Source of the DNA: Eubacteriales bacterium
GTDB lineage: Bacteria; Bacillota; Clostridia; Oscillospirales; CAG-272
DNA length: 35,509 nt
Direction: 5' to 3'
Assembly: GCA_018383975.1 (NCBI GenBank)
Contig: JAHAZT010000039.1
Span: forward strand, 1-35,509
Positions 7,293 through 16,284 of this stretch are shown piece after piece. Each line of letters begins with the position of its first letter. Within the stretch, counting starts at the first letter, position 1. The notes beneath the pieces were generated by a model. That model saw nothing but the letters and a program-made list of their open reading frames with translations. It made no database searches and had not been told where the DNA came from. The position numbers and the translations under genes are program-made.

Positions 7293-7304
7293 TGAAAATT
7301 TTCA
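7293..7304. promoter_or_regulatory. 12-bp palindrome before the ATPase gene
   Basis: TGAAAATTTTCA is perfectly symmetric and lies about 30 bp upstream of the GTG start at 7336. A weak promoter (TTGAAA at 7292, 17 bp, TTTTAT) overlaps it. Function uncertain. Confidence 0.3.
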
Positions 7305-7335
7305 TATTCCCCATTTTTATTTCGGAGGTTAACTC

Positions 7336-8898
7336 GTGAACAAAGAAGTTGCGATAGAACTGCGTCGGATCACAAAAACTTTTGGCAACGTGGTTGCCAA
7401 TAAGGACGTTGATCTGACGGTTTACAAGGGAGAAATTCTTGCCATTCTCGGCGAAAACGGCAGCGGAAAAACCACCCTTATGAATATGATTGCCGGAATT
7501 TATTATCCGGACGAAGGCCATATAATTGTAGGCGGAGAGGAAGCCGTTATAAAATCTCCGAAAGACGCTTTCAGATATAAAATCGGTATGATACACCAGC
7601 ATTTCAAGCTTGTTGATGTATTCACCGCAAGCGAAAATGTTATTCTCGGCGTAAATGACGGAAGCAAATACAGGCTTTCCGATGTGAACGAAAGAGTTGC
7701 CGCTATTGCGGAAAAATACGGATTTATCATAAATCCGAAGAAAAAAATACACGAAATGTCCGTTTCCGAAAAGCAGACCGTTGAAATAATCAAGGTTCTC
7801 TATCGCGGCGCAGATATACTCATTCTCGATGAGCCGACAGCCGTGCTTACTCCGCAGGAAACGGAAAAGCTCTTTGCCGTACTCAGAAAAATGAAGGAAG
7901 ACGGCAAATCGATTATTATAATTACGCACAAAATGCACGAGGTTCTTTCAATTTCTGACAGGGTTGCCGTTCTCCGCAAGGGTGAACACATCGCAACCGT
8001 GAACACGGCGGAAACCTCTGAGGCGGAGCTCACCGAAATGATGGTGGGCAAAAAAATCAGTCTCAATATAAACCGTCCCGAACCGAAAAATCCCTGCGAA
8101 AGACTCGTTGTTTCAAATATATCCTCTGTCGACAGCGAAGGCGTTCAGGTGCTTGACGATATATCGTTCACCGCGTTTTCCGGAGAAATTCTCGGCATAG
8201 CCGGTATTGCCGGAAGCGGACAGAGAGAACTTCTTGAGTCCATTGCCGGACTCTACCCTATCACCTCCGGCGAAATCATGTACAATAATCCTGCAAGCGG
8301 CGAAATGGAAAACCTCCGCAACAAAACTCCCATGCAGATACGCGATCTGGGCGTCCGTCTTTCGTTTGTACCCGAGGACAGGCTCGGAATGGGACTCGTC
8401 GGCAATATGGGAATAACGGATAATATAATGCTCCGCAGCTATACAAAAGGTAAATCGATGTTTCTTGACAGAATACCCCCGAAAAACCTTGCCAAAGAAA
8501 TAATAAAGAGTCTTGAAGTGTCAACTCCCGATGAGGAGACGCCGGTTCGCCGTCTTTCCGGAGGCAACGTTCAGAAGGTGCTCGTCGGACGCGAAATAGC
8601 CTCTGCACCGTCCGTGCTTATGGCAGCATACCCTGTCAGAGGACTTGATATAAACTCGTCATATATGATATACAATCTCCTCACCCAGCAAAAAGAAAAC
8701 GGTGTTGCCGTGATATTTGTCGGCGAGGATCTTGACGTACTTACCGAGCTTTGTGACAGAATCCTTGTCATAAACGGCGGCAAAATAACCGGAATACTCG
8801 ATGGCAGAACCGCAAAGAAGGAAGAAATCGGCTTGCTTATGACAAAGCACGTTTCATCTGCCGAGGCAAAGGAGGACGAAAGCAATGCAGAAAAATGA
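7336..8898 (+). CDS. Nucleoside ABC transporter, double-NBD ATPase
   Basis: A 520-residue ATPase with two fused nucleotide-binding domains, as in NupO/BmpB and sugar RbsA-type proteins. NBD1 has Walker A GENGSGKT (about 39-46), signature MSVSEKQTVEI, and Walker B ILILDEPTAVLTP followed by IIITHK. NBD2 starts near residue 260 and is degenerate: GIAGSGQRELL replaces Walker A, the signature is LSGGNVQKV, and the Walker B glutamate position reads AAYPVRGLD. Degeneracy of the second site is normal in this family. The start is GTG with CGGAGG about 9 nt upstream. It energises import with the two permeases encoded next; the downstream permease gene overlaps it by 14 nt. Confidence 0.9.
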   Translation: MNKEVAIELRRITKTFGNVVANKDVDLTVYKGEILAILGENGSGKTTLMNMIAGIYYPDEGHIIVGGEEAVIKSPKDAFRYKIGMIHQHFKLVDVFTASENVILGVNDGSKYRLSDVNERVAAIAEKYGFIINPKKKIHEMSVSEKQTVEIIKVLYRGADILILDEPTAVLTPQETEKLFAVLRKMKEDGKSIIIITHKMHEVLSISDRVAVLRKGEHIATVNTAETSEAELTEMMVGKKISLNINRPEPKNPCERLVVSNISSVDSEGVQVLDDISFTAFSGEILGIAGIAGSGQRELLESIAGLYPITSGEIMYNNPASGEMENLRNKTPMQIRDLGVRLSFVPEDRLGMGLVGNMGITDNIMLRSYTKGKSMFLDRIPPKNLAKEIIKSLEVSTPDEETPVRRLSGGNVQKVLVGREIASAPSVLMAAYPVRGLDINSSYMIYNLLTQQKENGVAVIFVGEDLDVLTELCDRILVINGGKITGILDGRTAKKEEIGLLMTKHVSSAEAKEDESNAEK

Positions 8899-9979
8899 AA
8901 ATTCAAGGCACGAGCCGCTTTTTCATATCGCAAAGCGCAGCTCCGTATCGATGAAAAAAGCGATTGCCGTCCGTGCGATTGCAATCGTGGCGGCGTTGCT
9001 CGTCGCAGGAGTATTCATATTCGCAATCACAAAGCGTAACCCGATTGAAATTTATAAGCAGATGTTTCTCGGCGTTTTCGGCTCCGCGCACAGAATAACC
9101 AAAGCACTTAAAAGTCTTGCAATCCTCCTCTGCATTTCGCTTGCGGTGACTCCTGCGTTCAAAATGAAATTCTGGAACTGCGGAGCGGAAGGTCAGGCTC
9201 TCATCGGCGGACTTGCGTGCGCCGCATGTATGTTTTACATCGGAGGAAGCGTTCCGAAATGGCTCCTTGTTATCATTATGACAGTCACAAGTATTCTCGC
9301 CGGTGCGATATGGGCGGTTATCCCTGCACTTTTCAAAGCAAAATGGAATACAAACGAAACGCTTTTCACTCTTATGATGAACTACGTTGCAACATCGCTT
9401 GTCGCATTCTTTATAAAATGTTGGGCAAAGGACGGCTCCGGAATTCTTCGTCCTATGACGGAATACGGTCTTCCTCAACTTGCAAATACAGATTATCTCC
9501 TTGCGGTAATAGTCGTGACGTTGCTCACCGTCGCAACGTATATATATATGAAATATTCAAAGCACGGATATGAAATTACCGTGGTCGGCGAAAGCGAAAA
9601 TACCGCACGTTATATAGGAATAAACGTCAAAAAGGTTATAATACGCACGATGTTGCTTTCCGGCGCGATATGCGGTCTTTGCGGACTTCTTCTCGTCGGC
9701 GGAATAGACAAGACAATAAGCACGGAAACCATCGGCGGTCAGGGCTTTACTGCAATTATGGTGTCGTGGCTCGGAAAATTCAACCCTATATTTATGATAC
9801 TTACCTCGTTCCTTATCGTTTTTCTTCAGGTCGGAACAAAGCAGGTATCGACATCTTTCAGAATAGACACCTCCCTTGCCGATATAACAACAGCGATAAT
9901 TCTGTTTTTCATAATCGGTTGCGAATTTTTCATAAACTATAAAATTATGTTCCGCAAAAAAGAAAAGGAGGTAAAATAA
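8885..9979 (+). CDS. Nucleoside ABC transporter permease 1
   Basis: A 364-residue integral membrane protein with roughly ten hydrophobic segments, of the BPD_transp_2 family (NupP-like). A hydrophilic N-terminus of about 20 residues precedes the first helix (AIAIVAALLVAGVFIFAI). The conserved motif WNCGAEGQALIGGLACA and the cytoplasmic loop GESENTARYIGINVKK match family permeases that dock on the ATPase. AAAGGAGG precedes the ATG inside the end of the ATPase gene, so translation is coupled. Confidence 0.88.
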   Translation: MQKNENSRHEPLFHIAKRSSVSMKKAIAVRAIAIVAALLVAGVFIFAITKRNPIEIYKQMFLGVFGSAHRITKALKSLAILLCISLAVTPAFKMKFWNCGAEGQALIGGLACAACMFYIGGSVPKWLLVIIMTVTSILAGAIWAVIPALFKAKWNTNETLFTLMMNYVATSLVAFFIKCWAKDGSGILRPMTEYGLPQLANTDYLLAVIVVTLLTVATYIYMKYSKHGYEITVVGESENTARYIGINVKKVIIRTMLLSGAICGLCGLLLVGGIDKTISTETIGGQGFTAIMVSWLGKFNPIFMILTSFLIVFLQVGTKQVSTSFRIDTSLADITTAIILFFIIGCEFFINYKIMFRKKEKEVK

Positions 9980-9980
9980 T

Positions 9981-10982
9981 ATGCTTACATTTCTTACTCA
10001 GGCTGTAAGAATAGGTATGACGCTTCTTTTCGGCTCCACGGGCGAAACAATATCCGAAAAGTCGGGACATCTCAATCTCGGAGTTCCCGGCGTTATGTGT
10101 ATCGGCGCGGCGTTCGGTTGTGTTTCGGAAACGATTTATATAAGCAAAGTAGGCTCGCTTACTGACGGAAGATCATTCTTTGTATACCTTTTCGCCGTAC
10201 TCATTCCCATATTGACAGCTATCATCGGCGGAGCCCTTGCCGGATTGCTTTACAGCGTGCTGACGGTTTCTCTCCGTTCAAATCAGAACGTGACGGGTCT
10301 CGTTCTCACAACCTTCGGTGTCGGACTTTCAAAGCTTATGATAACATCTGTGCAGAAAAAGATAATTTCCGCTTCCGTCACCGGGGTAAACATCAGCTTC
10401 ACACAGGCGAGCAAATATTTTACGGCGTCACTCCCCTTTGCGAACAAACTCGGCGTCGTCGGTAAATTGCTTTTCTCGTATGGAATTATGATTTATCTCG
10501 CAATAGCCGTTGCATTGATTGCCGCATATGTCCTTTCAAAAACGAGACTCGGACTGCATCTCCGCGCAGTCGGCGAAAATCCGGCGACAGCTGACGCAGC
10601 AGGAATTAACGTCTCCGCTTACAGATACGGTGCGACGTGCGTCGGGTGTGCCGTCTCGGCTCTCGGAGGGCTGACGTTCATCATGGACAACCTCAACGGC
10701 AACTGGGAATACATCATAGACGCCATGGGCTGGCTTTCCGTTGCGCTTGTAATATTCACGGTATGGAAGCCGAACATCGCAATTCCCGGATCAATAATTT
10801 TCGGAGGACTTTATATTGCGGCAAGCTATATAAACGGTATAAGTCTTGCAACAAAAGAAATATTCAAAATACTTCCCTATTTTGTGACGGTTGTTGTTCT
10901 CATAATAACAAGCATAAGAAACAAGAGAGAGAATCAGCCTCCGGCAGGACTCGGAATGAACTATTTCAGAGAGGAGAGATAA
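9981..10982 (+). CDS. Nucleoside ABC transporter permease 2
   Basis: A 333-residue membrane protein of the same BPD_transp_2 family (NupQ-like), one base after the first permease stop. It has the expected STGETISEKSGHLNLGVPGV start, the RSNQNVTGLVLTTFGVG segment and the coupling-helix region GENPATADAAGIN. AAGGAGG precedes the ATG. With the first permease it should form the heterodimeric channel for nucleosides. The last cytoplasmic residues end one base before the next gene. Confidence 0.88.
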   Translation: MLTFLTQAVRIGMTLLFGSTGETISEKSGHLNLGVPGVMCIGAAFGCVSETIYISKVGSLTDGRSFFVYLFAVLIPILTAIIGGALAGLLYSVLTVSLRSNQNVTGLVLTTFGVGLSKLMITSVQKKIISASVTGVNISFTQASKYFTASLPFANKLGVVGKLLFSYGIMIYLAIAVALIAAYVLSKTRLGLHLRAVGENPATADAAGINVSAYRYGATCVGCAVSALGGLTFIMDNLNGNWEYIIDAMGWLSVALVIFTVWKPNIAIPGSIIFGGLYIAASYINGISLATKEIFKILPYFVTVVVLIITSIRNKRENQPPAGLGMNYFREER

Positions 10983-10983
10983 T

Positions 10984-11601
10984 ATGATAAAACTGCAAAG
11001 AACGGACGTAATGAACCTTGAAAATGCAATCCGCGGCGCAAGAAACCCTATGAACAGCTGGGCAAAGAGCGACAGCTATGTCGATGACAGCGGCGTTTTT
11101 ACCCTCGGTGAAAACGACCTTGACCTTGCAAAGAGGCTCTGCAATGCCGGCAGTGACCACAGAAAATTCATTCGTCAGATATTTGTCTCCGTTGATATAA
11201 CCGCCCCTCTTTACTGGTGGAAAGAATTTGATACGTATAAAGTCGGAACTGTTGCAAATTCGACAAGTACAATGCACAAGATACATTCAAAGCCAATCGA
11301 GCGGGACGACTTTTCATGGGATCATACCGTTCCCGAAATGCTTCCCATTCTCGACGGATTCATTGCAAGCATAGAGACTCTCCGTCGGAAATATCTTGAA
11401 ACAAAGGACAAATCCTATTGGTATTCGATAATCCAGCTTATTCCCGAAAGCTACAATCAGATGCGCACGGTAACGCTCAATTACGAGGTGTTGACAAATA
11501 TTTATAACTCCCGCAAGGCACACAAGCTGGACGAATGGCACACCTTCTGTGACTGGATAAAGACTCTTCCCTATGCAAGCGAGCTCATAATCAAGGAATA
11601 A
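10984..11601 (+). CDS. Conserved protein, possibly ThyX-like, in the nucleoside operon
   Basis: A 205-residue soluble protein, one base after permease 2, with AGGAG 9 nt before the ATG. I recognise the type as a conserved uncharacterised protein of gut Firmicutes and phages, marked by DITAPLYWWKEFDTYKVGT, ANSTSTMHKIHSK and SRKAHKLDEWHTFCDWIK. The last part, with Pro, Thr, Asn, Leu, Arg and Glu at spaced positions (141-195), resembles the C-terminal half of flavin-dependent thymidylate synthase ThyX. The ThyX signature RHRxxSxNExSxRY is absent; the matching stretch reads DTYKVGTVANSTSTMH. It may be a degenerate or re-purposed ThyX-fold protein. Function unknown; the operon suggests a nucleotide link. 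Confidence 0.75.
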   Translation: MIKLQRTDVMNLENAIRGARNPMNSWAKSDSYVDDSGVFTLGENDLDLAKRLCNAGSDHRKFIRQIFVSVDITAPLYWWKEFDTYKVGTVANSTSTMHKIHSKPIERDDFSWDHTVPEMLPILDGFIASIETLRRKYLETKDKSYWYSIIQLIPESYNQMRTVTLNYEVLTNIYNSRKAHKLDEWHTFCDWIKTLPYASELIIKE

Positions 11602-11615
11602 ATAGTCCGCAATAT

Positions 11616-11649
11616 AAAAACCGCATCGGCGTTTGCCAATGCGGTTTTT
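11616..11649. terminator. Bidirectional terminator between convergent operons
   Basis: AAAAACCGCAT (11616-11626) pairs with ATGCGGTTTTT (11639-11649), with an inner GGC/GCC pair in the loop region. T runs exist on both strands. It serves the nucleoside operon on the plus strand and the pyrG-purB-purA-lipoprotein operon on the minus strand. Confidence 0.88.
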
Positions 11650-11661
11650 GTTTTTGATTAT

Positions 11662-13560
11662 TTATTTTCCGAGCTGTTTTTTGAGATCTTCCGCAACGTG
11701 GCGGCTGCGCTCCTGCGCGCCCTCCCAGACAAGATGCCATTTGCTGTCCCAGAAATATTCCTGTGGATAGAGACAGTTTTTATAATCGGAGATGACAGTT
11801 ATATCAAGCACAGATGTCAACCTTTCGGTGTATTCCTTGATCACATTGTCCGATATTCCGCCGCCGTCTTTCTGCATTGCGGCGTATGTGAAGAGCACGG
11901 ACGCGCCTTTATCCTTCATACGCTTGACAAGCGCTGCCATTTCGTCTTTTGCGCCGATGTCATCATTGAAACTGTAACTGTAACTTTTGCCCTGATTTAT
12001 CCGGGTTGCGGTGTCAAGGCCGTCACCGTATTTGCTGGCGCTGTTATTGAATGCGTCATAGGGGAGAAAGTTCCTCTTTTCCGCATTTTTCATTTCAACG
12101 CACTGAGCCGGGAAATACGAAATCAGATCGGTGAACTGAGATCTGTCAATATAGCGGAGGAATCCGTAATCGCTCTGGCGGAAGTACCACGCTCTGTATC
12201 CGACGGAGTAACTTCCGAGAGCCCAGGGTCCCGGTTCGGGAGACCAGAGAAGAATATCGCCTTCGCCCATGAACTCTTCAATAATATCAAAATACAGAAG
12301 CGCGCTGACATTTGCGTTTTCACCGAAGTTGATTATAACGTATTCGCCGTTCAGCGCCTTATCGATTATTTCGCTGTCATAACCGAAATACGAGCCGGAA
12401 CCGCCGACGATTATTATCTTCTTCATATCCTTTGCCCACATAAGCCTGTCAAGGTGACCGGCACCGTACAGAGCCCAGGACTCATAGATTGTGTATGTGG
12501 CGTTGACATAGAAATGCTTGAAACTGTCGCAATTGACAAAGCAGTTTTCGCCTATTCCGTAAGAGTCAAAGCCTCCGTCGAAAACAACGACGGTTTCAAG
12601 GTTTTTACAGTTTCTGAATGCACCGCTTGCAACCGATGTTACGCTTTTTGCGATAATGACCTTTTTCATATCGGCATTGTTGAATGCGCCGCCAGCTATG
12701 CTTACAACGGCTTTTCCGCCCATCTTTTCGGGAATGCAAATTACTTCTTCATTTCCCGTATATCCGGTTATTTCAACTCCACCGGAGGTGTTTTTGTATT
12801 TGAAAAGCGATGAATCCGTATTCTTCTGCCATACACACCAGAGATCAAGCGAAGGCTTGCCCTCTGCGTCAACTCTGCTTCCGAGAGAAACGGGAGTTCC
12901 GGTTCTATCCTCTTTTGTGTTGTACTCAACAAGGGTGTAGCCGTCACGCGTAAAGTAGCCGTTTTCCTCAAGCGTTCTGGGATTATGATATCCGACAAGC
13001 GAGAAAGTTACCTCTTTTGTATCGCTGCCATTTGAGGTTTTGCCCTCGCCCGTGTGATAAACAACCGTCATAGAGGTGTTTACGTATACCTTTGTTTCGC
13101 TCGAAACGTTTTCAAAGGTATACGTTTTTGAAGTTGTCACTCTCTGCCCGTTCTTATTGACGAGCGCATTGCCTACCGAAATTCCGTCGTATATGAAGCC
13201 GTCACGCATAGTGACCTTGATTGTAACGCTCTGCTTTGAGCCGACGCCTTTTTTGACTTCCGTTTCAACCGTGCAGGTTGCCTTGTTGTACTGAAGTCTT
13301 ACGAAATTTCCGACCATAACCGTCTCAATATCGAGGATTTCCTTCTGCGGCTCGATTATCGGAGGCTTTTCTTCGGTTGTTGTCGATGTGGTTATTTCAG
13401 AGGGCTTTGTTGTTGTAACATCGGAGCCGGTTGTCGTCCGGGATGTCGTTGTCGTGACGCTTGGAGCGGTCGTTGTTGTTTCGTTATTTCCGGACATCGT
13501 GCAGGAAACCGCTATAAAGCAGAACAGCACCGCCATAAACAAAGCAATGAATTTTTTCAT
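11662..13560 (-). CDS. Large lipoprotein with repeat domains and SGNH-like C-terminus
   Basis: A 632-residue exported protein. The signal peptide ends at lipobox IAVSC with Cys20. A Thr/Ser-rich, probably extended linker follows (about 24-65). Residues about 165-245 resemble the InlB B-repeat/Flg_new fold (GYFTRDGYTLVEYNTKEDRTG ending in LWCVWQ). Residues about 255-355 match BspA-type leucine-rich repeats (SIAGGAFNNADMKKVIIAKS, VASGAFRNCKNLETV). The C-terminus (380-632) starts KKIIIVGGSGSYFGYDSE and ends DSKWHLVWEGAQERSRHV, a Ser and Asp/His pattern of SGNH-like acyl esterases or transferases. GAGGG precedes the ATG, 11 nt after purA. The surface role and substrate are unknown; its place in a nucleotide-synthesis operon is odd. 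Confidence 0.75.
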   Translation of the reverse strand: MKKFIALFMAVLFCFIAVSCTMSGNNETTTTAPSVTTTTSRTTTGSDVTTTKPSEITTSTTTEEKPPIIEPQKEILDIETVMVGNFVRLQYNKATCTVETEVKKGVGSKQSVTIKVTMRDGFIYDGISVGNALVNKNGQRVTTSKTYTFENVSSETKVYVNTSMTVVYHTGEGKTSNGSDTKEVTFSLVGYHNPRTLEENGYFTRDGYTLVEYNTKEDRTGTPVSLGSRVDAEGKPSLDLWCVWQKNTDSSLFKYKNTSGGVEITGYTGNEEVICIPEKMGGKAVVSIAGGAFNNADMKKVIIAKSVTSVASGAFRNCKNLETVVVFDGGFDSYGIGENCFVNCDSFKHFYVNATYTIYESWALYGAGHLDRLMWAKDMKKIIIVGGSGSYFGYDSEIIDKALNGEYVIINFGENANVSALLYFDIIEEFMGEGDILLWSPEPGPWALGSYSVGYRAWYFRQSDYGFLRYIDRSQFTDLISYFPAQCVEMKNAEKRNFLPYDAFNNSASKYGDGLDTATRINQGKSYSYSFNDDIGAKDEMAALVKRMKDKGASVLFTYAAMQKDGGGISDNVIKEYTERLTSVLDITVISDYKNCLYPQEYFWDSKWHLVWEGAQERSRHVAEDLKKQLGK

Positions 13561-13571
13561 GTTTTATTCCC

Positions 13572-14843
13572 TCACATTTCAAAATATTCGTCTCTGCCAG
13601 CGCCGACAGAAACATACTTAATCTTGCAGTTTGTCATCTTCTGAATATAGAGTATATAGTCCTTTGCAGCCTGCGGAAGCTCGTCAAAACTTCTGCATCC
13701 GCTGATGTCCTTATTCCAGCCGGGGAGATATTCATAAACGGGTTTTGCCTCTTCCAGCGCCTTTCCGGACGGGAAAACATCCGTTATCTCTCCGTAAACA
13801 TCATATTTGACGCAAACGGGAATTCTGTCAAGATACGAGAGAACATCGAGCTTTGTGAGCGCGATTTCGTCCGCTCCCTGCATGAGAATTCCGTATTTCG
13901 ACGCAGGAACATCAAAGCCTCCGACTCTTCTCGGTCTGCCGGTTGCCGCGCCGTATTCGTTGCCGGCGTCGCGAAGAGCCTTGCCCTCCTCGCCGAAAAG
14001 CTCACAGGTGAACGGTCCCTCGCCGACACAGCTTGAATATGCCTTCATTATGCCGATTGTTTTATCCAACTTTTTTGAAGGAATTCCCGCGCCAATCGGA
14101 GCATATGCGGAAATTGTCGAAGATGCGGACGTGTAAGGATAGATACCGAAATCAATGTCGCGAAGTGCGCCGAGCTGCGCCTCAAACATTACGTTCTTGC
14201 CGTTTGCGATTGCATTTTCAAGATATTCTGTCGTGTTGCAGATATAATCCCTGAAAGGAAGTCCGAATTTTTCAAGCCATGCCACCATCTCATCGGACGA
14301 TATCGGCTCATGACCGTAGCCCTTTTCAATCGTGAGGTTTTTCCATTCGACTATTGCGGGAAGGCGCTTTTTTGTATCGTCCATATGGAGCAGATCTCCC
14401 ATACGGAGCGCTTTTTTCATATATTTATCGGCATAGACGGGAGAAATACCGCGCCTTGTAGAGCCGAATTTCGCATCGCCCAGCCTGTCCTCTTCGAGAC
14501 AGTCAAGGAGCTTGTGATAAGGCATACAAATCGTTGCCCTGTCACTGATTTTAAGATGTTCCGGTGTAATTTCGATTCCCGCGTCGCGCAGGCGCTGCAC
14601 CTCTCCGAAGAGATGTTCAACATCAATAACCATTCCCGGTCCCATAATGTTTACCGTTTCGTCACGGAGAATACCGGAGGGAAGAAGATTGAGAATGAAT
14701 TTTCCCTTCTCGTTTACAACGGTGTGTCCTGCGTTATTGCCGCCCTGATAGCGAGAAACGATATCATACTTTTCGCTGAGAAGGTCAACCATTCTGCCCT
14801 TTCCTTCGTCGCCCCAGTTGATTCCAACAATTGCCGTAAGCAT
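13572..14843 (-). CDS. purA: Adenylosuccinate synthetase
   Basis: A 423-residue enzyme, normal length, joining IMP and aspartate with GTP to form adenylosuccinate, the first step from IMP to AMP. The N-terminus MLTAIVGINWGDEGKGRMVD holds the GDEGKG P-loop with catalytic Asp. QGGNNAGHTV and GRPRRVGGFD are also typical. ATG at 14843 is used because GAGG lies about 8 nt upstream; the extra six residues of the longer frame lack a ribosome binding site. It sits 10 nt after purB and 11 nt before the lipoprotein gene, in one operon. Confidence 0.92.
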   Translation of the reverse strand: MLTAIVGINWGDEGKGRMVDLLSEKYDIVSRYQGGNNAGHTVVNEKGKFILNLLPSGILRDETVNIMGPGMVIDVEHLFGEVQRLRDAGIEITPEHLKISDRATICMPYHKLLDCLEEDRLGDAKFGSTRRGISPVYADKYMKKALRMGDLLHMDDTKKRLPAIVEWKNLTIEKGYGHEPISSDEMVAWLEKFGLPFRDYICNTTEYLENAIANGKNVMFEAQLGALRDIDFGIYPYTSASSTISAYAPIGAGIPSKKLDKTIGIMKAYSSCVGEGPFTCELFGEEGKALRDAGNEYGAATGRPRRVGGFDVPASKYGILMQGADEIALTKLDVLSYLDRIPVCVKYDVYGEITDVFPSGKALEEAKPVYEYLPGWNKDISGCRSFDELPQAAKDYILYIQKMTNCKIKYVSVGAGRDEYFEM

Positions 14844-14853
14844 TTTCTTTACC

Positions 14854-16284
14854 TCACACATTTATTTTTATATTTATTCCGAGCAGGTCGCCGTTCTTTG
14901 CAAGAACCGGATCGACATAGCCGGAAATAAAATCTTCCGTTTGCTTTTCCGCACAGCCCGTAAAGGTTTTGGGGTCGGAAAGCTCGTCCATTTCGGATTT
15001 CGTCAGCCCGAAGGCGGGGTCGCTTAATATACGGTCAAGAAGATCGTTTTTCCCGCCGGAAAGCTTCATCTCCTTTGCGACTGCAACGCTGTGAACTCTT
15101 ATAGCCTCGTGCAGAGCCTGCCTGTCGCCGCCTTTTTTGACGCAATACATGAGGATGTTTTCCGTAGCCATAAAAGGAAGCTCCTCATCGAGATGACGCT
15201 TGATTATTGCGGGATATACGCTACCGCCGGAAATGACGTTTATATAAAGAGAAAGTATTGCGTCCGTTGCGAGGAACGCTTCCGGAACGGATATTCTCTT
15301 GTTTGCCGAGTCGTCAAGCGTTCTTTCAAGCCACTGTGACGCCGCCGTGAAGGCAGGGTTCATAACGTCTGCCATAACGTATCTTGAAAGCGAAGCTATT
15401 CTCTCGCTCCTCATCGGGTTGCGCTTGTATGCCATTGCGGACGACCCTATCTGCCCGGACTCAAACGGCTCGTCAAACTCCTTCAAGTGAGACAAAAGCC
15501 TTATGTCGCCTGCGAATTTCGATGCGCTCTGCGCTATTCCGCAAAGCACGGAAAGCACATCATAATCCAGTTTTCTGGAATATGTCTGTCCCGAAACGGG
15601 AACACATCCGTCAAAGCCCATTTTATCGGCTATCAGCTTTTCCAGCTCCGAAACCTTTTCCGTATCCCCGTCAAAAAGCTCAAGAAAGCTCGCCGAGGTG
15701 CCTGTCGTTCCCTTGCAACCGAGGAGCTTCATCTCCGAAAGCTGAAAATCAAGATGACGGAGATCGGATAGCAGGTCGTTGCACCAGAGAGTCGCACGCT
15801 TGCCGACCGTCGTCGGTTGCGCCGCCTGAAAATGCGTATATGCAAGCGTCGGCAAGGACTTATATTCCATGGCAAAATCCGCCGTCGCTCTGATTGCGTT
15901 CACCAGTAACTTTTTTATCTGCAAAAGTGCGGCTCGCATAAGTATAACGTCCGTATTGTCGCCGACGTAGCACGACGTAGCGCCGAGGTGAATTATTCCC
16001 TTTGCCTTCGGGCAGGCGTCGCCGAAGGTCCTGACGTGCGCCATTACATCGTGACGCACCTCAGACTCATATTTTGCGGCAAGGTCATAATCAATATCGT
16101 AAATATGCGCTTTCATTTCGTCAATCTGATCGTCCGTTATGTCAAGTCCGAGCTTTTTTTCGCCCTCAGCAAGTGCGACCCAAAGCCTTCTCCATGTTGA
16201 AAATTTTTCGTCAGGAGAAAATATCCTTTTCATTTCGGTGCTTGCGTAGCGTGAGCAAAGCGGGCTTTCATACGTATTTTTCAT
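14854..16284 (-). CDS. purB: Adenylosuccinate lyase
   Basis: A 476-residue fumarase-superfamily lyase that splits adenylosuccinate to AMP and fumarate and also cleaves SAICAR in purine synthesis. The signature loop [17 protein letters not shown] lies near residues 278-295, and the first conserved His region appears as [15 protein letters not shown]. It starts with an ATGA overlap on the pyrG stop, so translation is coupled. purB beside purA puts both steps of IMP-to-AMP conversion in one transcript. Confidence 0.92.
   Translation of the reverse strand: MKNTYESPLCSRYASTEMKRIFSPDEKFSTWRRLWVALAEGEKKLGLDITDDQIDEMKAHIYDIDYDLAAKYESEVRHDVMAHVRTFGDACPKAKGIIHLGATSCYVGDNTDVILMRAALLQIKKLLVNAIRATADFAMEYKSLPTLAYTHFQAAQPTTVGKRATLWCNDLLSDLRHLDFQLSEMKLLGCKGTTGTSASFLELFDGDTEKVSELEKLIADKMGFDGCVPVSGQTYSRKLDYDVLSVLCGIAQSASKFAGDIRLLSHLKEFDEPFESGQIGSSAMAYKRNPMRSERIASLSRYVMADVMNPAFTAASQWLERTLDDSANKRISVPEAFLATDAILSLYINVISGGSVYPAIIKRHLDEELPFMATENILMYCVKKGGDRQALHEAIRVHSVAVAKEMKLSGGKNDLLDRILSDPAFGLTKSEMDELSDPKTFTGCAEKQTEDFISGYVDPVLAKNGDLLGINIKINV

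Noticed and set aside
11698..12813. 371-codon plus-strand frame opposite the lipoprotein gene
   Set aside because: It is a shadow of the coding frame on the minus strand; the lipoprotein has lipobox, linker and domain motifs while this frame matches nothing.
13360..13490. Short tandem repeats (possible phase-variable tract)
   Set aside because: The repeats are degenerate Thr codons of the lipoprotein linker, not identical units able to slip.
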